Shown: positions 33,161 to 40,478 of the stretch, one piece after another
Layout of the letters: each line of letters begins with the position of its first letter
Numbering within the stretch: position 1 is the stretch's first letter
Assembly (NCBI RefSeq): GCF_023277745.1
Contig: NZ_CP086322.1
Coordinates: forward strand, 5,766,001-5,830,000
DNA length: 64,000 nucleotides
Reading direction: 5' to 3'
Source of the DNA: Streptomyces halobius
Lineage (GTDB): Bacteria; Actinomycetota; Actinomycetes; Streptomycetales; Streptomycetaceae
The notes under the pieces: model-generated
Told to the model about the DNA's origin: nothing
Seen by the model: the letters and a program-made list of their open reading frames with translations, nothing else
Database searches by the model: none
Program-made: the position numbers and the translations under genes

Positions 33161-33832
33161 GTGACTCATGATGGCCGGGCGGAACGGACCCCCCAGCAGG
33201 AGCGCTCCATCCGCACCCGTAGCCGCATCCTCGAATGCGCAGCGACCCTTTTCGATAGGCACGGCTATCCCATGACCACGGTGGGCGACATCGCAAAAGA
33301 GGCTGAGGTCACGCGCGGTGCCCTGTACTACCACTTCCGCGATAAGCAGGCCGTCGCCGCTGCCATCTTCGAGGAGCAGTTCGAGGGAATGTCTGTTCCT
33401 CCGCAACATCTGCGGGTGCAGGAACTTGTAGACGCAACCTACCTGCTCGTATATGGGCTGCGAATCAACCCGATCCAGCGGGGTGCCGCACGCCTGACGA
33501 TGGAACAGGGCACCGACCGCGTCGACCGGACACGGGTCATGCAAATGTGGATCGATTTCGTGGTATCGATCCTGTCAGAGGCCCAAAAGCAGGGGGAAGT
33601 TCGGCCCGAGGTGGACGTTAACAGGGCTTCCAGGTATTTCGTGGCAGCTTTTGCAGGAGTGCAAAACATGTCACAGGCGTTCACCAAGCGGCATGACCTC
33701 GACGAGTACCTGACGGACATGTGGCAGTACACCCTGCCTGCCATCGTCAGCGATGGCGTAATGGCCAAAATCATGCTCGACCCAGAGCGAGGTGCGCAAC
33801 TCGCGCGCCACGGAATAGCACTGGCAAGCTAA
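33161..33832 (+). CDS. TetR-family gamma-butyrolactone receptor homologue
   Basis: 223 aa; GTG with GGAG seven bases upstream. The N-terminal HTH (IRTRSRILECAATLFDRHGY, VGDIAKEAEVTRGALYYHF) and the next block (PPQHLRVQELVDATYLLVYG, INPIQRGAARLTMEQG) match the ScbR/ArpA/CprB group much more closely than TetR in general. Trp130 (VMQMWIDFVV) is at the place of the ligand-pocket Trp of true receptors. These proteins repress antibiotic and development genes until a hormone binds. In a prophage it may connect lysogeny or cargo to host signalling. Base composition upstream differs from neighbours, suggesting transfer. Confidence 0.85.
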   Translation: MTHDGRAERTPQQERSIRTRSRILECAATLFDRHGYPMTTVGDIAKEAEVTRGALYYHFRDKQAVAAAIFEEQFEGMSVPPQHLRVQELVDATYLLVYGLRINPIQRGAARLTMEQGTDRVDRTRVMQMWIDFVVSILSEAQKQGEVRPEVDVNRASRYFVAAFAGVQNMSQAFTKRHDLDEYLTDMWQYTLPAIVSDGVMAKIMLDPERGAQLARHGIALAS

Positions 33833-33856
33833 GCAGAAGGGAAGGGGGGCTGAAAC

Positions 33857-34006
33857 GTGATCGCACTGTGCGCGCTCGTTGCCGTATGGGAAGCGCTGTC
33901 GAAGCTGGTACTGCTCTTCACCGTAGCGGCTTTGATGATCCTGGCGATCGCCACGTCGCTCGCGTGCCTCGCCCTCGGTTCAGAGCCCAGAGACAGGTGC
34001 GAGTAG
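33857..34006 (+). CDS. small membrane protein downstream of receptor
   Basis: 49 aa, GTG with a purine-rich GGGAAGGGGGG upstream. Ends: VAVWEALSKLVLLFTVAALM then ILAIATSLACLALG and a charged tail EPRDRCE. One long or two short membrane segments. Only 24 bp after the receptor gene, so probably co-transcribed. Unknown function. Confidence 0.5.
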   Translation: MIALCALVAVWEALSKLVLLFTVAALMILAIATSLACLALGSEPRDRCE

Positions 34007-34034
34007 ATAACTGACCCCGCTTCAGTTCCCCGGA

Positions 34035-34109
34035 TCCTACGGCCTATATGCCGGCTACATCACCGGTGCCGTTCTGCCGGTAGACGGCGGAGTCGGCATG
34101 GGTCACTGA
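34035..34109 (+). pseudogene. C-terminal scrap of FabG-type SDR
   Basis: In frame: YITGAVLPVDGGVGMGH followed by TGA. This is the ending of FabG-like short-chain reductases (YITG-x-V-x-x-VDGGxGMGH). Only about 24 codons remain, with no start. It may be a relic of the region from which the receptor gene came, or of an earlier recombination in a fabG gene. Confidence 0.65.
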
Positions 34110-34159
34110 CACCCGCGATTCCGTCCGGTACCGCACGTCACTGCGGCCGGTAAAGGAAA

Positions 34160-34193
34160 CCGGCGCCCAGGGGTTGCAGCCCCCGGGCGCCGG
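34160..34193 (+). terminator. terminator after receptor module
   Basis: CCGGCGCCC-A-GGGG-TTGCAG-CCCC-C-GGGCGCCGG, a long nearly perfect stem. Confidence 0.75.
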
Positions 34194-34290
34194 CCGATGC
34201 GCTCCCTTGCAGGGGAGCCATGTTCAGCTATCGAGGCCCGCTCAACCTTTGGTGAGAGAGTGCGGGACTCGGCTTACCACGAAGAGGATT

Positions 34291-34635
34291 GTGGCACTTC
34301 ACCCGACGCCCCGCGAAATCGACCGGCCTTCCCTGAGCACACATGCCCTGGAGTGCATCCGGCGGCGCGTGGCTGGCGTCCGCCAGGCCGGCCAGCCTCC
34401 ACAGGTGGCGGCGCTCTACCTGTGGCATCTGCGCAGCGCCCTGTACGCCTATGCGCTCCGCCTGGCCCTGGTCGCCTTCCCGCCGAAGGGCAGCCGGCTG
34501 CCGTACCTGCCCCGCGCCACCAGGCGCCGCCTCTACGCCCGCGCCACCCGCGTACCGCGTGACCGCGCCTGCGCCCTGACCGGCCTTGCCCGTCTGTCCA
34601 AGGCTGTTGGCATCACTGATCCGTCGGCGCTCTGA
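34291..34635 (+). CDS. small basic helical protein, unknown
   Basis: 114 aa from GTG at 34291 (GAAGAGG upstream). Rich in Arg, Leu and Ala with a long helical centre (VAALYLWHLRSALYAYALRL) that could be amphipathic or membrane-bound. Longer starts upstream are possible but run through the terminator. Not recognised. Confidence 0.45.
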   Translation: MALHPTPREIDRPSLSTHALECIRRRVAGVRQAGQPPQVAALYLWHLRSALYAYALRLALVAFPPKGSRLPYLPRATRRRLYARATRVPRDRACALTGLARLSKAVGITDPSAL

Positions 34636-34874
34636 GCCGGGCGGACCCCCTTTCAGGCCCCGCTCCGGCATCCAACGCCAGGGCGGGCCTTTTAGTTCGC
34701 TCGCTCTGAGCTAACCCATACCTGATCACGCGCGCCCCGTCGGGCCGCGCGGCGATGCCCCCTGCCAGCACGCCATCTCCCGGGGCACACCCCTACCCAC
34801 TCGTTCGAACATGCGTACGGACTTCAGGGCCCAGCTCTAACTCCCGATTCGAACAGGCGTGCGGATCTCCGCCT

Positions 34875-34894
34875 GTCACGGCCCCCAGTGCATG
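34875..34894 (+). repeat. 20-bp early repeat, copy 5
   Basis: GTCACGGCCCCCAGTGCATG, identical to copy 2. Its end joins the hairpin ATGACC/GGTCAT (34892-34910). 46 bp before the sigma-factor start. Confidence 0.85.
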
Positions 34895-34940
34895 ACCACG
34901 AGCCGGTCATCCGGGCCCCCTTTCCAAGGAGCACCACCCC

Positions 34941-35807
34941 ATGCTTTGCCCCGCCCTGATTCGTGCTGCCCAGAACGGCGACACGGAGGCAACCGCCCAG
35001 GTACTGGACAGCCTGGAAGGAATGATCTACCGCCTGGCAGAGAAGTGCATGGCGCACACTCCGGGCCTGTCTGCCGGGTACGGGGACAAGTTGGAAGACC
35101 TCCGCCAGGACGGCAGGGTGGCGGCCCTGGAAGCGCTCGCCCGCTACAACCCGGAGGGCGGCGCCAAGTTCTCCACGTACGCCCACTCCCGCATCAAGGG
35201 CGCCGTCCTGGACAGCGCCTCCGGCCGCTCCGGGCCGACGATTTCGGCCGACGCGGTGGCGACCTTCAAGGGCTGCATGGGCATCGTCGGCGGGGACTTG
35301 GAGGCCGCGGAATACCTGGCCACTGTCCTGCCCAGCTCAAGCCACCGCCTCAGTGCAGAAACGTCACTTCGGGTCCGCCAGGTCCTGGAAGGAACGGTAT
35401 TCCTGGACGCCATGGACCCCACCAGTCGGGAAGGCGAACCCCTGGCGGAGGGTCTGGCAGACCCTTACCGGTACGGCGTGCCGGAGGACTTGGTGGAGCC
35501 GCGGGACGTGGCCATCCAGGACCGGGCCCGGAAGGCGGCCCTGGCGCATGCCCTCCTGGAGAAGCTTCACGGCAACGCGGACCGTGTGGTCCGGATGACC
35601 TACGGTTTCGACCCCGAACCCCACCTGTTCAACGGGTACGACGCCGACGGCCTCCCGATACCCGACCACTCCGCCATAGCGGAGGCTCTGGGCATCACCG
35701 TGGCCACCTCCCGCCAGACGCTGAAGCGGGCCCTGGACCGGCTCCGCACGGCCGTCCAGACGCTGGCCCTGGAGGACGTGGACCTGGACGTGGAGCTGGC
35801 CGCGTGA
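34941..35807 (+). CDS. phage-encoded sigma-70 type factor
   Basis: 288 aa; ATG with AAGGAG upstream. Region 2 is clear: LEDLRQDGRVAALEALARYN then GGAKFSTYAHSRIKGAVLD (the helix that contacts RNA polymerase and the -10). Region 4 is in the C-terminal part: DHSAIAEALGITVATSRQTL / KRALDRLRTAVQ, a sigma-type HTH. The middle is divergent. It could direct host RNA polymerase to phage promoters, for example for the late operon, which encodes no other activator. Overlaps the HNH gene (GTGA). Confidence 0.85.
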   Translation: MLCPALIRAAQNGDTEATAQVLDSLEGMIYRLAEKCMAHTPGLSAGYGDKLEDLRQDGRVAALEALARYNPEGGAKFSTYAHSRIKGAVLDSASGRSGPTISADAVATFKGCMGIVGGDLEAAEYLATVLPSSSHRLSAETSLRVRQVLEGTVFLDAMDPTSREGEPLAEGLADPYRYGVPEDLVEPRDVAIQDRARKAALAHALLEKLHGNADRVVRMTYGFDPEPHLFNGYDADGLPIPDHSAIAEALGITVATSRQTLKRALDRLRTAVQTLALEDVDLDVELAA

Positions 35808-36556
35808 ACTGGCCTCCGAGCGCAGATGACCAACTAACCAAGGTGTGCACGAAGTGCGGAGTGGACAAGGCGCTGGATGAGTTCCATCGGGACAAGAGCC
35901 GACGGGACGGCCATCGTTCGGACTGTAAACGGTGTGCTCGGTTGAGGGACGCTCAGCGTCGTGCCGCCGATCCCGTGAGAGTGCGGGAGCAGAGCCGGGT
36001 GAGCGTTGCTAGGTGGCGCGCGAGGAACCCCGAGGCTGCTAAGGCCAAGGAAGCGGCCTACCGCGAACGTAACGCCGACGCCATCCGGGAGCGGAAGCGC
36101 CGGTACAGCCAGCGTGAAGCCGAGCGGCTGCGTGAGAAGAACTCCCGGTACTACGCCGCGAACCGAGAACGCCTGCTGGCCCAAATGGCGAGCTACAGAG
36201 CGAGGAACGCGGAGAGCCTAGCCCGTAGCCAGGTGCGATACCGGAAGGAGCGCCCCGAGGTAATCCGTGCATGCAACCAGCGGCGCCGGGCGCGCGCACG
36301 CGAGGCCCGCGTGGAGCCATTCGCGTTGGCCGACCTCTTCGCGGACTGGGAGGAACGCGGCCTGTACGCCTGTACGGCCTGCGGCGCCCCATGGGAGCAC
36401 ATCGACCACGTAATCCCTTTGTCCAAGGGCGGGGCCCACTCCATAGCCAACCTGCAACCACTTTGCGCGGCTTGCAACTTGTCGAAGTCCGACCGTGACC
36501 CCTGGGTGTGGGTCGCTGAACTACTGGGAGACGCCCCGTGCGTATGCGATTCATGA
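35804..36556 (+). CDS. HNH endonuclease with N-terminal zinc finger and coiled coil
   Basis: 250 aa. N-terminal CTKCG ... DCKRCA zinc knuckle (residues 15-45), a long charged region of repeated RERN/RYxxR units (about 60-165; e.g. AAYRERNADAIRERKRRYSQ) and a C-terminal HNH (ACTACGAPWEHIDHVIPLSK, then IANLQPLCAACNLSK). This layout is common in free-standing homing-type phage HNH proteins. Start GTG overlaps the sigma gene stop, so the two are probably translated together. Confidence 0.85.
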   Translation: MNWPPSADDQLTKVCTKCGVDKALDEFHRDKSRRDGHRSDCKRCARLRDAQRRAADPVRVREQSRVSVARWRARNPEAAKAKEAAYRERNADAIRERKRRYSQREAERLREKNSRYYAANRERLLAQMASYRARNAESLARSQVRYRKERPEVIRACNQRRRARAREARVEPFALADLFADWEERGLYACTACGAPWEHIDHVIPLSKGGAHSIANLQPLCAACNLSKSDRDPWVWVAELLGDAPCVCDS

Positions 36557-36672
36557 CCCTGGAGGACGCCACGCTGGCCGGGGCCTCCATGACCGACCTG
36601 GGCCAGGACCTGGAGCTGGAGACCGATCCGGACGACCGGGCCCCCTGGCGCCTGGACGACACCGACGAATGA
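36538..36672 (+). CDS. tiny acidic protein, 44 aa
   Basis: GTG at 36538 (GGGAG seven bases before), overlapping the HNH gene end. Sequence MRFMTLEDATLAGASMTDLG, then a strongly acidic end DPDDRAPWRLDDTDE. Composition and coupling support a real gene. Charge suggests a DNA mimic or inhibitor, but this is only a guess. Confidence 0.5.
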   Translation: MRMRFMTLEDATLAGASMTDLGQDLELETDPDDRAPWRLDDTDE

Positions 36673-36730
36673 TCACGCCCGGTAGAGGGCCGGCGGAACC
36701 GCTAGTAACGACCCCTGGAGGCACCCCCAG

Positions 36731-37192
36731 ATGGCTGAAGAGTTCGAATGTGACTACGACGGCGGGACGCGCGCCACGGTGCAAGCGGACCCGGACGGAT
36801 ACGTGGAGGTGGAAGTCCAGCGTCTTGACGACGGGCCTGAACCGCCGGCGTACCTGTACCTGACCCCGGAGGCCGCCCGCAGGTTCGCCCGAACGGTCAC
36901 GCTGGCATCCATCACGGCGGAGGGAGAACAGGCCCCGGAAGTGCCGACCGCTGCCGCCTCGGAGCTGGCCCCCGCGCCATGCCCCGAGGACAACGGGGCT
37001 TGTTCCGCGGATTGCTCGGAGCGGCCCGAGTGCCACCGGGCGGCCGTGGCGGATCTGTTCCGTCCTGTCGAACCCGTCACAGAAAGCGGAGAGGCCACCC
37101 GCGAGGAACTGTTCCTCGCTGCCCGAGAGCTGGCTGGCCCGGCGGCCGGCCTGGACGACGTGCTGAAGGTGGCCGCATACCTGGCAGCCTGA
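36731..37192 (+). CDS. acidic protein with Cys cluster, unknown
   Basis: 153 aa; ATG 10 bases after GGAGG. The N-terminal 65 residues are beta-rich (ECDYDGGTRATVQADPDGYV, LTPEAARRFARTVTLASI). A middle Cys group (APCPEDNGACSADCSERPEC) could bind zinc. C-terminal helices follow. Ends at a perfect 17-bp terminator that also faces the convergent DUF397 gene. Confidence 0.65.
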   Translation: MAEEFECDYDGGTRATVQADPDGYVEVEVQRLDDGPEPPAYLYLTPEAARRFARTVTLASITAEGEQAPEVPTAAASELAPAPCPEDNGACSADCSERPECHRAAVADLFRPVEPVTESGEATREELFLAARELAGPAAGLDDVLKVAAYLAA

Positions 37193-37193
37193 C

Positions 37194-37236
37194 AGAACGG
37201 CCCCCTTCGCCTAGCGATGGCGAAGGGGGCCGTTCT
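37194..37236. terminator. bidirectional terminator
   Basis: AGAACGGCCCCCTTCGC - loop of 9 - GCGAAGGGGGCCGTTCT, perfect 17-bp stem between convergent genes. Confidence 0.88.
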
Positions 37237-37275
37237 CGTGCTCATAGCGGACAAGGCAGCTAGGGGGCCCGCTGG

Positions 37276-37488
37276 TCAGCGGGAAAATGAGCCGGCCTTG
37301 ATGTCCGCAATGAAGGCGGAGAAGGAGGTGGAGGGGAAGGAGAGGACAGGCCCCTCCGGGTCCTTACTGTCCCGAACGGGCACGACGCCGCGCGAGGCGA
37401 CGAGGTTAGCGGCGACCTCGATGCAAGAACCGCCGCTGCCGCTGTAGGAGGACTTGAACCAGGTGAGGGGGAGGGAGTCGGTCGTCAC
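37276..37488 (-). CDS. DUF397 protein
   Basis: 70 aa with the family signature WFKSSYSGSGGSCIEVAANL ... VPVRDSKDPEGPVLSF and a C-terminal FSAFIADIKAG. Small partners of XRE/DUF5753 regulators in Streptomyces; such pairs control development and have been compared with toxin-antitoxin systems. GTG start overlaps the XRE gene stop. Confidence 0.92.
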   Translation of the reverse strand: MTTDSLPLTWFKSSYSGSGGSCIEVAANLVASRGVVPVRDSKDPEGPVLSFPSTSFSAFIADIKAGSFSR

Positions 37489-38324
37489 GGGGTGCCCTTT
37501 CGTACCTGCTCTATCATGGCCACTGATTCAGCCTGGGAAAGCGCTTCGGCCTGTAGTTGATGGTAGGCCCTCACCAGTGGCAGTACGGATGTGATCTCCC
37601 TGTCCAAGTGTCCGTTGGTCTCGGACTCAACGTAGGACATGACGGAGCGATCGGGCAGGGTCAGCAGATTCACTAGCCGATTGAACGGGCGGCGCTCGCC
37701 CATGGAGTAGGGGGCCAACTGGAGCGTGGTGTCCGGCTGGCCGGCGAACTCGATCAGACGAGCCAACTGGCGCTCCATGACCTGGGCCCCTCCGATCGGC
37801 CGCCGGATACAGCTTTCATCCAAGACCACGATCACCATGGGCGGGGTGCGCCGCACCAGAGCCGCTTGCCGTTCCGCCAGGAACGCAACCCGCTCAGATG
37901 CTTGTTCGGGGCTGAGCGTGCCCCGCTTCACGTGGCCTTCTTCGATGGCTCTCGCGTACTCCGGTGTCTGAAGCAATCCGGGAATCACCCCTAAATCAAA
38001 CAGCCGGATCTCTGCCGCGCGAGCCTCCTGCCCCAAGTACTCCGGGAACCCTTCCATAAGACTGCCGTTCCGGAGCTCCCCCCAAGCGCGTTCGAACGAC
38101 TCTGCGGTCCCAGTGAGCCCGAGTGCAACGTCTACAGCCCGCGAAAAACGGCGAGTTGGCGGTTTGCGGCCGGTTTCGACCGCCGAAATATGCCGCCCCG
38201 AGTATCCCACCTGTTCAGCCAGCTCGTCCTGCTTCCAGCCGCGCGCCTCCCTCGCGCTGCGCAGACGAGCGCCGTAGGCCGCTTGGGGCGAGGCGTCCGG
38301 GTTCAACTCCTTCACGTTTACCAA
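37485..38324 (-). CDS. XRE-family regulator with DUF5753 domain
   Basis: 279 aa; TTG start preceded by GGAGG. The N-terminal HTH (YGARLRSAREARGWKQDELA, YSGRHISAVETGRKPP) is followed by DUF5753 (EARAAEIRLFDLGVIPGLLQ TPEYARA; TLQLAPYSMGERRPFNRL), the WhiJ/Scr1 group. Forms a two-gene operon with DUF397. In a prophage it could be the maintenance repressor or a cargo regulator. Divergent from the unknown operon at 38422, so the 97-bp gap probably holds its operator. Confidence 0.92.
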   Translation of the reverse strand: MVNVKELNPDASPQAAYGARLRSAREARGWKQDELAEQVGYSGRHISAVETGRKPPTRRFSRAVDVALGLTGTAESFERAWGELRNGSLMEGFPEYLGQEARAAEIRLFDLGVIPGLLQTPEYARAIEEGHVKRGTLSPEQASERVAFLAERQAALVRRTPPMVIVVLDESCIRRPIGGAQVMERQLARLIEFAGQPDTTLQLAPYSMGERRPFNRLVNLLTLPDRSVMSYVESETNGHLDREITSVLPLVRAYHQLQAEALSQAESVAMIEQVRKGTP

Positions 38325-38421
38325 CGTGCCCTCCGTCCCTAGAACGTTGAAGAGGAGCCCGACTGTAGGCCACGCTGAGTCGCCCTGGTAGTGGAAGCGC
38401 TACGGAGAGGAGTGCGTGACC

Positions 38422-38913
38422 ATGTCTGCCCCCATGATCAGAACGCCGCATCAGGCCGTGAGGGATGTACGCCAGCGCCTGGACGATGCGCTGGACCTCG
38501 TGGGGCTCGATGCCGGACCCTCCGTGATCACACAGAACATGGTCGAGGGGATCGTCACCAACCGAATCCGCCTCGCCACGCTGTCAATCCCTCGGGCCGT
38601 CAGCCTTGTTCAGGCTATCGGTGGACGGGTACCCGGGACCCTGGCGCGTGAGGTAGCCAAGGCGCTGGACGCCGCACTGCACACGGCCGGAATCGACACG
38701 GATACGTCCTCGGCGGTCCTGTGGAATACCTGGACGGCTACCCGGATCATCCCTCCGTCGATGGATCACGCCCAGTCTGAGCTACTTGTAAAGACCATCA
38801 GGGAAGTAGCGATGAGCGGCACCGCCGACGACCTTTCCAAGAAGAACCGCGACAAGAACAAAGAGTCGTCGGGCGGCTCCGATTCGGGCAAGAACGCCGG
38901 CCGGAAGTGGTAG
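38422..38913 (+). CDS. unknown protein, divergent from XRE gene
   Basis: 163 aa from ATG 38422 (AGGAG 9 bases upstream; GTG at 38416 is too close). Helical, with RTPHQAVRDVRQRLDDALDL and ARLA-type segments; the charged end KKNRDKNKESSGGSDSGKN looks disordered. No family recognised. First gene of a short operon read away from the XRE gene, so it may be that regulator's target. Confidence 0.6.
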   Translation: MSAPMIRTPHQAVRDVRQRLDDALDLVGLDAGPSVITQNMVEGIVTNRIRLATLSIPRAVSLVQAIGGRVPGTLAREVAKALDAALHTAGIDTDTSSAVLWNTWTATRIIPPSMDHAQSELLVKTIREVAMSGTADDLSKKNRDKNKESSGGSDSGKNAGRKW

Positions 38914-38915
38914 CC

Positions 38916-39260
38916 ATGCGCTGCCCTGTGGAGTCGGCTCACGACATGCAGCGGCTGAGTCGATGGACCTACCGCTGCGAGGCGCATGGCGTGACGCTCG
39001 TGTTCCACGCTCCTGGCCCGGCCAGTGAACCCCCATCCCGTTCCCGGACCGTTGAGCGAGGCTCCCCCCTTCGCGGGGTGGGCCCAGATGACCCGGTATA
39101 CGTCGCCAAGAGCAGCGGAGCCCGATACCACGCCGTACCGAGCTGCTACACCGTCGACAAGTGCCCCGTGCCGGTCATAGCTGTCACATCCCGCAGCAAA
39201 GCTGAGCGCGACGGCCGGAAACCGTGCGGCCACTGCGTCAAGGAGGAGGCCCGCAGATGA
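38916..39260 (+). CDS. small Cys-containing protein, unknown
   Basis: 114 aa. Two halves: RWTYRCEAHGVTLVFHAPGP, and VYVAKSSGARYHAVPSCYTV ... GRKPCGHC. The second resembles the short motif seen in phage and host proteins with Tyr-His-x3-Cys and a final C-x2-C, which may bind zinc. GGAAG upstream of ATG. Stop overlaps the next ATG. Confidence 0.6.
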   Translation: MRCPVESAHDMQRLSRWTYRCEAHGVTLVFHAPGPASEPPSRSRTVERGSPLRGVGPDDPVYVAKSSGARYHAVPSCYTVDKCPVPVIAVTSRSKAERDGRKPCGHCVKEEARR

Positions 39261-39379
39261 CTGGGCGACGGCGACGCCGCCGGATCAACGTGGACGGCGT
39301 GTTCGTCGGCGGAATTCTCCTTCTGTGCGTTTGGGGCACGGTGGTGCTCGTTGTGATCGCTGCCCTGGCAACCTCATGA
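39257..39379 (+). CDS. tiny membrane protein, 40 aa
   Basis: A basic start TGRRRRRRINVDG and then one membrane span (VFVGGILLLCVWGTVVLVVI). ATGA overlap with the preceding gene supports translation. Its stop overlaps a further ATG, but what follows is a hairpin. Function unknown. Confidence 0.6.
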   Translation: MTGRRRRRRINVDGVFVGGILLLCVWGTVVLVVIAALATS

Positions 39380-39382
39380 ACT

Positions 39383-39425
39383 CCCGCTCCCTGGTGCCCG
39401 AGACACTCAATCGTCAGGGAGCGGG
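39383..39425 (+). terminator. terminator of 38422-39379 operon
   Basis: CCCGCTCCCTG pairs perfectly with CAGGGAGCGGG around a 21-nt loop. Confidence 0.7.
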
Positions 39426-39684
39426 GCACGACCCCCGGCTTGGTCATGGCCGGGCGCGCTCCCCGTGGAGGGCCCAACCATCCCCCGGCCCCCGTCTTGC
39501 CTGCGAAGGGGTCAAGACGAAATGAGGAGCGCCGGCGGTCGTCCGGTTTTTAGCAGGGGCCGGGCGACCGCACAGGTCCGCCATCCGGGGCGAGTTTCCT
39601 CCCCCTGATACATGAACGCTGAGAGGATGCCGCGCAACGGGCGCCAACGGGGTGCCTGTTGGGAACGCCAAAGGAGCACAGGAC

Positions 39685-40434
39685 ATGTCAGCAACCCTCG
39701 TGACACAGGCTCTGATCCTGGCGGGTGGCCAGGCGACCCGTATGCGGCCGTACACCGACGACGCACCCAAAGCCATGGTCCCGGTAGCCGGGGCTCCCAT
39801 CGTCGGATACCAACTGGCCTGGCTCGCGGAACACGGCGTGAAATCCGTAGTGATCAGTGGCGGCTACAAGCACGAGATGATTTCGGAGTACGCGGGCGAC
39901 GGCGCCCGGTTCGGTATCGAAGTCCGGTACGCCATCGAGGAGGAGCCACTGGGACGCGGTGGCGGCCTCAAATTCGCGGCGGGCCGCTTGGCCGATCCGG
40001 CCGCGCCGTTCTTCGTCCTCAACGGTGATGTTCTCGCGACGTTCTCTCTGGCGGACTTTGCCGAGTACCACGGCCACCATGACGGCTCCGTGACCGTAGC
40101 TCTGTCTCCGTATCGGTCGAACTGGGGAGTAGCGGACTTGGGTGAAGGTGACCGCATCCACGGTTTCGTTCAGTCGCCGGAACTTCCCTACTGGATCAAC
40201 GCCGGCATCTACGTATTCAATCCCGAAGTCGTCGCCATGCTCCCCGACAAGGGCGACCACGAAGACAGCACGTTTCCTCAACTCGCTAAGGACGGGCAGC
40301 TTATCGGCTATCGCCTGTCCGGCTACTGGCGCGGCATCGACACCGTGAAGGACGTACTGGAAGCGTCCAAGGAAGTCCGCAACTCCGGAGGGGTGCTGGC
40401 CCCAGAGTTCCAGACGACAGACCCCAACACCTGA
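39685..40434 (+). CDS. sugar-phosphate nucleotidyltransferase
   Basis: 249 aa; ATG with AAGGAG upstream. Nucleotide loop LILAGGQATRMRPYTDDAPK with the Arg and Lys of the family, then MVPVAGAPIVGYQLAWLAEH, FFVLNGDVLATFSLADF (metal Asp), and WINAGIYVFNPEV. These match NTP-transferases that make NDP-sugars such as GDP-mannose or dTDP-glucose. First gene of a four-gene cargo cluster. It might supply an activated sugar or alditol; the actual substrate is open. Confidence 0.85.
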   Translation: MSATLVTQALILAGGQATRMRPYTDDAPKAMVPVAGAPIVGYQLAWLAEHGVKSVVISGGYKHEMISEYAGDGARFGIEVRYAIEEEPLGRGGGLKFAAGRLADPAAPFFVLNGDVLATFSLADFAEYHGHHDGSVTVALSPYRSNWGVADLGEGDRIHGFVQSPELPYWINAGIYVFNPEVVAMLPDKGDHEDSTFPQLAKDGQLIGYRLSGYWRGIDTVKDVLEASKEVRNSGGVLAPEFQTTDPNT

Positions 40435-40478
40435 GCCACGGGCCACCGCCGGCCCGTGACGTCGAAGGGACACGGATC

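Noticed and set aside
39376..39525. A 49-codon frame starting in the ATGA after the tiny membrane gene
   Set aside because: Its first half is the perfect CCCGCTCCCTG/CAGGGAGCGGG hairpin and the rest is Arg/Pro-rich; more likely terminator and spacer.
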